Assembly: GCA_046732975.1 (NCBI GenBank)
Contig: JBKPOG010000147.1
Span: 1 to 16,533 of the forward strand
Length of the DNA stretch: 16,533 bases
Origin: JAMXLO01 sp046732975
GTDB lineage: Bacteria > Pseudomonadota > Alphaproteobacteria > Acetobacterales > Acetobacteraceae
Direction of reading: 5' to 3'
Shown: in pieces, positions 14,671 to 16,533 of the stretch
Position numbering within the stretch: the stretch's first letter is position 1
Layout of the letters: the number at the start of each line of letters is the position of its first letter
Notes under the pieces: model-generated
Databases searched by the model: none
Told to the model about the DNA's origin: nothing
The model's input: only the letters and a program-made list of their open reading frames with translations
Program-made: the position numbers and the translations under genes

Positions 14671-15365
14671 GCACCAGCAGCGAAGCTCTACCGCAACGGC
14701 ATCGGCGCGATGTCGATCCGTATCGGCTTGGACGCGGTGGCGCAGCAGGATATGGCGGCAGGGGACACGACTACGCCACAGGACGCGGCGAAGGGGGACC
14801 CGCCTCCAAGCGCGTCATCGTTGGATATGGATTCTGGATATTCCTGCTCAGCGACATCGTCATGTTCTCCGCCTTCTTCGCGGCGCATGCCGTGTTGCAG
14901 ACGGCGACTGCCGGTGGCCCGTCGGGGCATGACCTGTTCGATCCATCGCGGGTCGCACTCGAGACCGCCTTCTTGCTTGCCTCCAGTTTCACGTGTGGCA
15001 TGTCTGCTGTCGCGAGCAGTGTGCGCAATCAGCTGTGGACCCAGGTCTCGCTGCTGGTCACCGGTGTTCTCGGTGCATGCTTCCTCGCATTGGAAGTATA
15101 CGAGTTCACGCACATGGTCCGTATCGGTGCGGGGCCACAGACGAGCGCTTTCCTGTCGTCCTTCTTTGCCGTCGTCGGGTTGCATGGCTGCCACGTCACC
15201 GCGGGGCTGCTGTGGCTCGGAACGATGATGGCACAGGTCTTTGTCAAAGGTTTCCGCCCCAACATCCAACGCCGGCTGCTTTGCTTCAACCTGTTCTGGC
15301 ACACGCTGGACATTATCTGGGTGGCCTTGTTCACCATCGTCTATCTGATCGGAGAAGGCCGATGA
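14667..15365 (+). CDS. cyoC: Cytochrome bo3-type ubiquinol oxidase subunit III
   Basis: The protein has 232 residues with five membrane helices, beginning at GYGFWIFLLSDIVMFSAFFAAHA (about 53-75), the typical first helix of quinol-oxidase subunit III. ALEVYEFTHMV, LHGCHVTAGLLWLG and FWHTLDIIWVALFTIVYLIG are conserved subunit III blocks. The residues before the first helix (about 21-48) are rich in Gly and Arg, longer and more low-complexity than in E. coli. There is no alternative start nearer the helix, so the extension appears real. The ATG overlaps the cyoB stop by 4 nt, and the cyoD start overlaps its stop likewise. The subunit supports stability and proton uptake of the complex. Confidence 0.94.
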   Translation: MSTSSEALPQRHRRDVDPYRLGRGGAAGYGGRGHDYATGRGEGGPASKRVIVGYGFWIFLLSDIVMFSAFFAAHAVLQTATAGGPSGHDLFDPSRVALETAFLLASSFTCGMSAVASSVRNQLWTQVSLLVTGVLGACFLALEVYEFTHMVRIGAGPQTSAFLSSFFAVVGLHGCHVTAGLLWLGTMMAQVFVKGFRPNIQRRLLCFNLFWHTLDIIWVALFTIVYLIGEGR

Positions 15366-15763
15366 GCGGGCGAAGAGAGGATCTCCACCCTAATGGAGCA
15401 GACGTCGCACCTGGCGTCGTCGACGCGGCCGAGGAAACTGTCCGCGAGAAGGTCGGGGGTTATCTACTCGGCCTGGCGCTCGCCACCCTGCTCACGATCG
15501 CTTCGTTCTATGTCGCCGGCACCCATCTGATCTGGGGGCCCAGCATTCCCATTGCCCTCGCCGTGCTGGCGATCGCGCAGATCGGCATTCACCTGGCGTT
15601 CTTCCTGCACATTACCTCTGCACCGGACAACACCAACAACATACTCGCACTGGCCTTCGGCGTTCTGATCGTTGTTCTGGTCGTCGCAGGCTCGCTGTGG
15701 ATCATGGACCACCTGAACCAGAATATGCTGCCGATGGACCAGATGATGCAGATGCAACGCTGA
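15362..15763 (+). CDS. cyoD: Cytochrome bo3-type ubiquinol oxidase subunit IV
   Basis: The protein has 133 residues (E. coli CyoD has 109), with an extended hydrophilic N-terminus (about 1-30). Three membrane helices follow: KVGGYLLGLALATLLTIASF (about 30-49), IPIALAVLAIAQIGIHLAFF (62-81) and NILALAFGVLIVVLVVAGSLWIM (93-115). The IGIHLAFFLHI block and the WIMDHLNQNMLPM ending are typical of CyoD, which assists assembly of subunit I and CuB. The ATG at 15362 overlaps the cyoC stop by 4 nt; the longer upstream frame is a shadow within cyoC. It is the last gene of the operon: the next gene is convergent, 12 nt away, and cyoE (heme O synthase) is absent. Confidence 0.93.
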   Translation: MSGRREDLHPNGADVAPGVVDAAEETVREKVGGYLLGLALATLLTIASFYVAGTHLIWGPSIPIALAVLAIAQIGIHLAFFLHITSAPDNTNNILALAFGVLIVVLVVAGSLWIMDHLNQNMLPMDQMMQMQR

Positions 15764-15775
15764 GCGACAGACCGG

Positions 15776-16533
15776 TCAATCGAACAATGTCGCCAGGCGT
15801 TGCTTCATGCTGTCCGCTACGTAGAGCGCCAGCGCCTGGATCGTAGAGGTCGGATTCACGCCGCCTGATGTGACCCAGATGCTGCCATCGACGATGAACA
15901 GATTCTTCACGTCGTGGCAGCGGCCCCACGCATTGACCACCGACCGTTCGGGATCATTGCCCATTCGGGCGGTGCCGAGCAGATGCCCCGGACTGTTCAG
16001 CACGGTGCGGGACGCGTACAGATTGCTGGCTCCGGCCGCGGTCAGAATTTCCTCGGCGCGCGCGATCCCGTGTTCCATCATCTGCCAGGTGTTCTCACTG
16101 ATGGTGTATTCGATCCGTGGCGCGGGGATGCCATGGTCGTCCTTCAACACCGGATCAAGTGTCACCCTGTTGTGCTCTTCCGGCAGGTCTTCGCAGGCGA
16201 CGCCGATCAGCAGCCGGTGATCGAGCAATTGCCGGTAGATGCGGTGATGATCCTTGCCCCAGGGCAGGCGCCCGGCTGCGACGCTGGTCACCGCCTCGTT
16301 CACCGGCCCGGTACCGCGCGCAAATTGCAGCGTGTAGCCACGCACGAACCCGCGCGACGGGTCAGTCTCGTAAAACTCCTTGCTCCACATGCAGGTCATC
16401 GGACCTCGGCTGCCATCCACCTTGTCCTCGACGTAGCCGGTGACCTGCGGCCAGGGATGCAGCATCAGGTTCTTGCCGACCAGACCGCTGGAATTTGCCA
16501 GACCGCTGGGAAACCGGGCAGATGCCGAATTGA
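15776..16533 (-). CDS. GMC-family FAD-dependent dehydrogenase, partial (N-terminus beyond right edge)
   Basis: About 252 codons of the C-terminal part are visible; the frame is open to the window edge (first full codon ends at 16531). SARFPSGLANSSGLVGKNLMLHP marks the flavin-binding domain end. GHLLGTARMGNDP and VDGSIWVTSGGVNPTSTIQALALYVAD are the C-terminal GMC signature, with the conserved catalytic His/Asn pair, the Asn in GGVNPT. The style resembles the large subunit of gluconate or sorbitol dehydrogenases, which are periplasmic, quinone-linked and typical of acetic acid bacteria. The N-terminal ADP-binding motif and any Tat signal are outside the window. It is convergent with cyoD, with only 12 nt between stop codons. 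Substrate is unknown; the respiratory link to the oxidase is inference. Confidence 0.93.
   Translation of the reverse strand, partial: NSASARFPSGLANSSGLVGKNLMLHPWPQVTGYVEDKVDGSRGPMTCMWSKEFYETDPSRGFVRGYTLQFARGTGPVNEAVTSVAAGRLPWGKDHHRIYRQLLDHRLLIGVACEDLPEEHNRVTLDPVLKDDHGIPAPRIEYTISENTWQMMEHGIARAEEILTAAGASNLYASRTVLNSPGHLLGTARMGNDPERSVVNAWGRCHDVKNLFIVDGSIWVTSGGVNPTSTIQALALYVADSMKQRLATLFD

Noticed and set aside
11772..15763. Reading the operon as an aa3 cytochrome c oxidase
   Set aside because: Subunit II lacks the CuA cysteines, subunit I has the quinone-site residues, and a CyoD-type subunit IV is present.

Overview
The window looks like chromosomal DNA from a GC-rich alphaproteobacterium. Acetobacteraceae (acetic-acid-bacteria relatives) is my best guess: a cyo-type quinol oxidase operon lies next to a GMC dehydrogenase of the gluconate/sorbitol dehydrogenase kind, and an RDD membrane protein is coupled to the bacterial N-end-rule transferase. 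This assignment is inferred from gene content and protein character, not from a search. I see no tRNA, rRNA, insertion sequence or CRISPR array.

Layout. (1) Positions 1-820, minus strand: an XRE-type regulator overlaps by 4 nt an ImmA/IrrE-type metallopeptidase that runs off the left edge. (2) Positions 821-2159: gene-poor and probably accessory or decayed. It holds one weak 98-codon ORF and a stray membrane-helix reading frame. (3) Positions 2160-4314, minus: a uronate-dehydrogenase-like SDR enzyme followed, with a 38-nt overlap, by an amidase-signature hydrolase. A glutathione S-transferase-like gene diverges from them (4411-5073). (4) Positions 5102-7565, minus: a YidB/DUF937 protein, then a translationally coupled trio of metal-dependent amidohydrolase, unknown 103-aa protein and Rieske [2Fe-2S] protein. 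(5) Positions 7760/7784-11366, plus: a membrane-anchored penicillin-acylase-family Ntn hydrolase, an RDD membrane protein and aspartate/glutamate leucyltransferase (bpt), each start overlapping the previous stop by 4 nt. (6) Positions 11772-15763, plus: cyoABCD, a complete four-subunit heme-copper quinol oxidase, preceded by a 405-bp intergenic region with a perfect A/T-rich dyad. No cyoE is present. (7) Positions 15776-16533, minus: the C-terminal part of a GMC flavin dehydrogenase, convergent on cyoD.

How the genes work together. The oxidase operon would reoxidise ubiquinol; the neighbouring GMC dehydrogenase belongs to a class that can reduce quinone from sugars or sugar acids, so the two may be ends of one short respiratory chain. 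The amidohydrolase/unknown/Rieske trio is the best candidate for a poorly described system: its genes are tightly coupled, it has no oxygenase subunit, and its Rieske protein has an unusually long loop between the cluster motifs. Otherwise the window is mostly ordinary metabolism, respiration and protein turnover.
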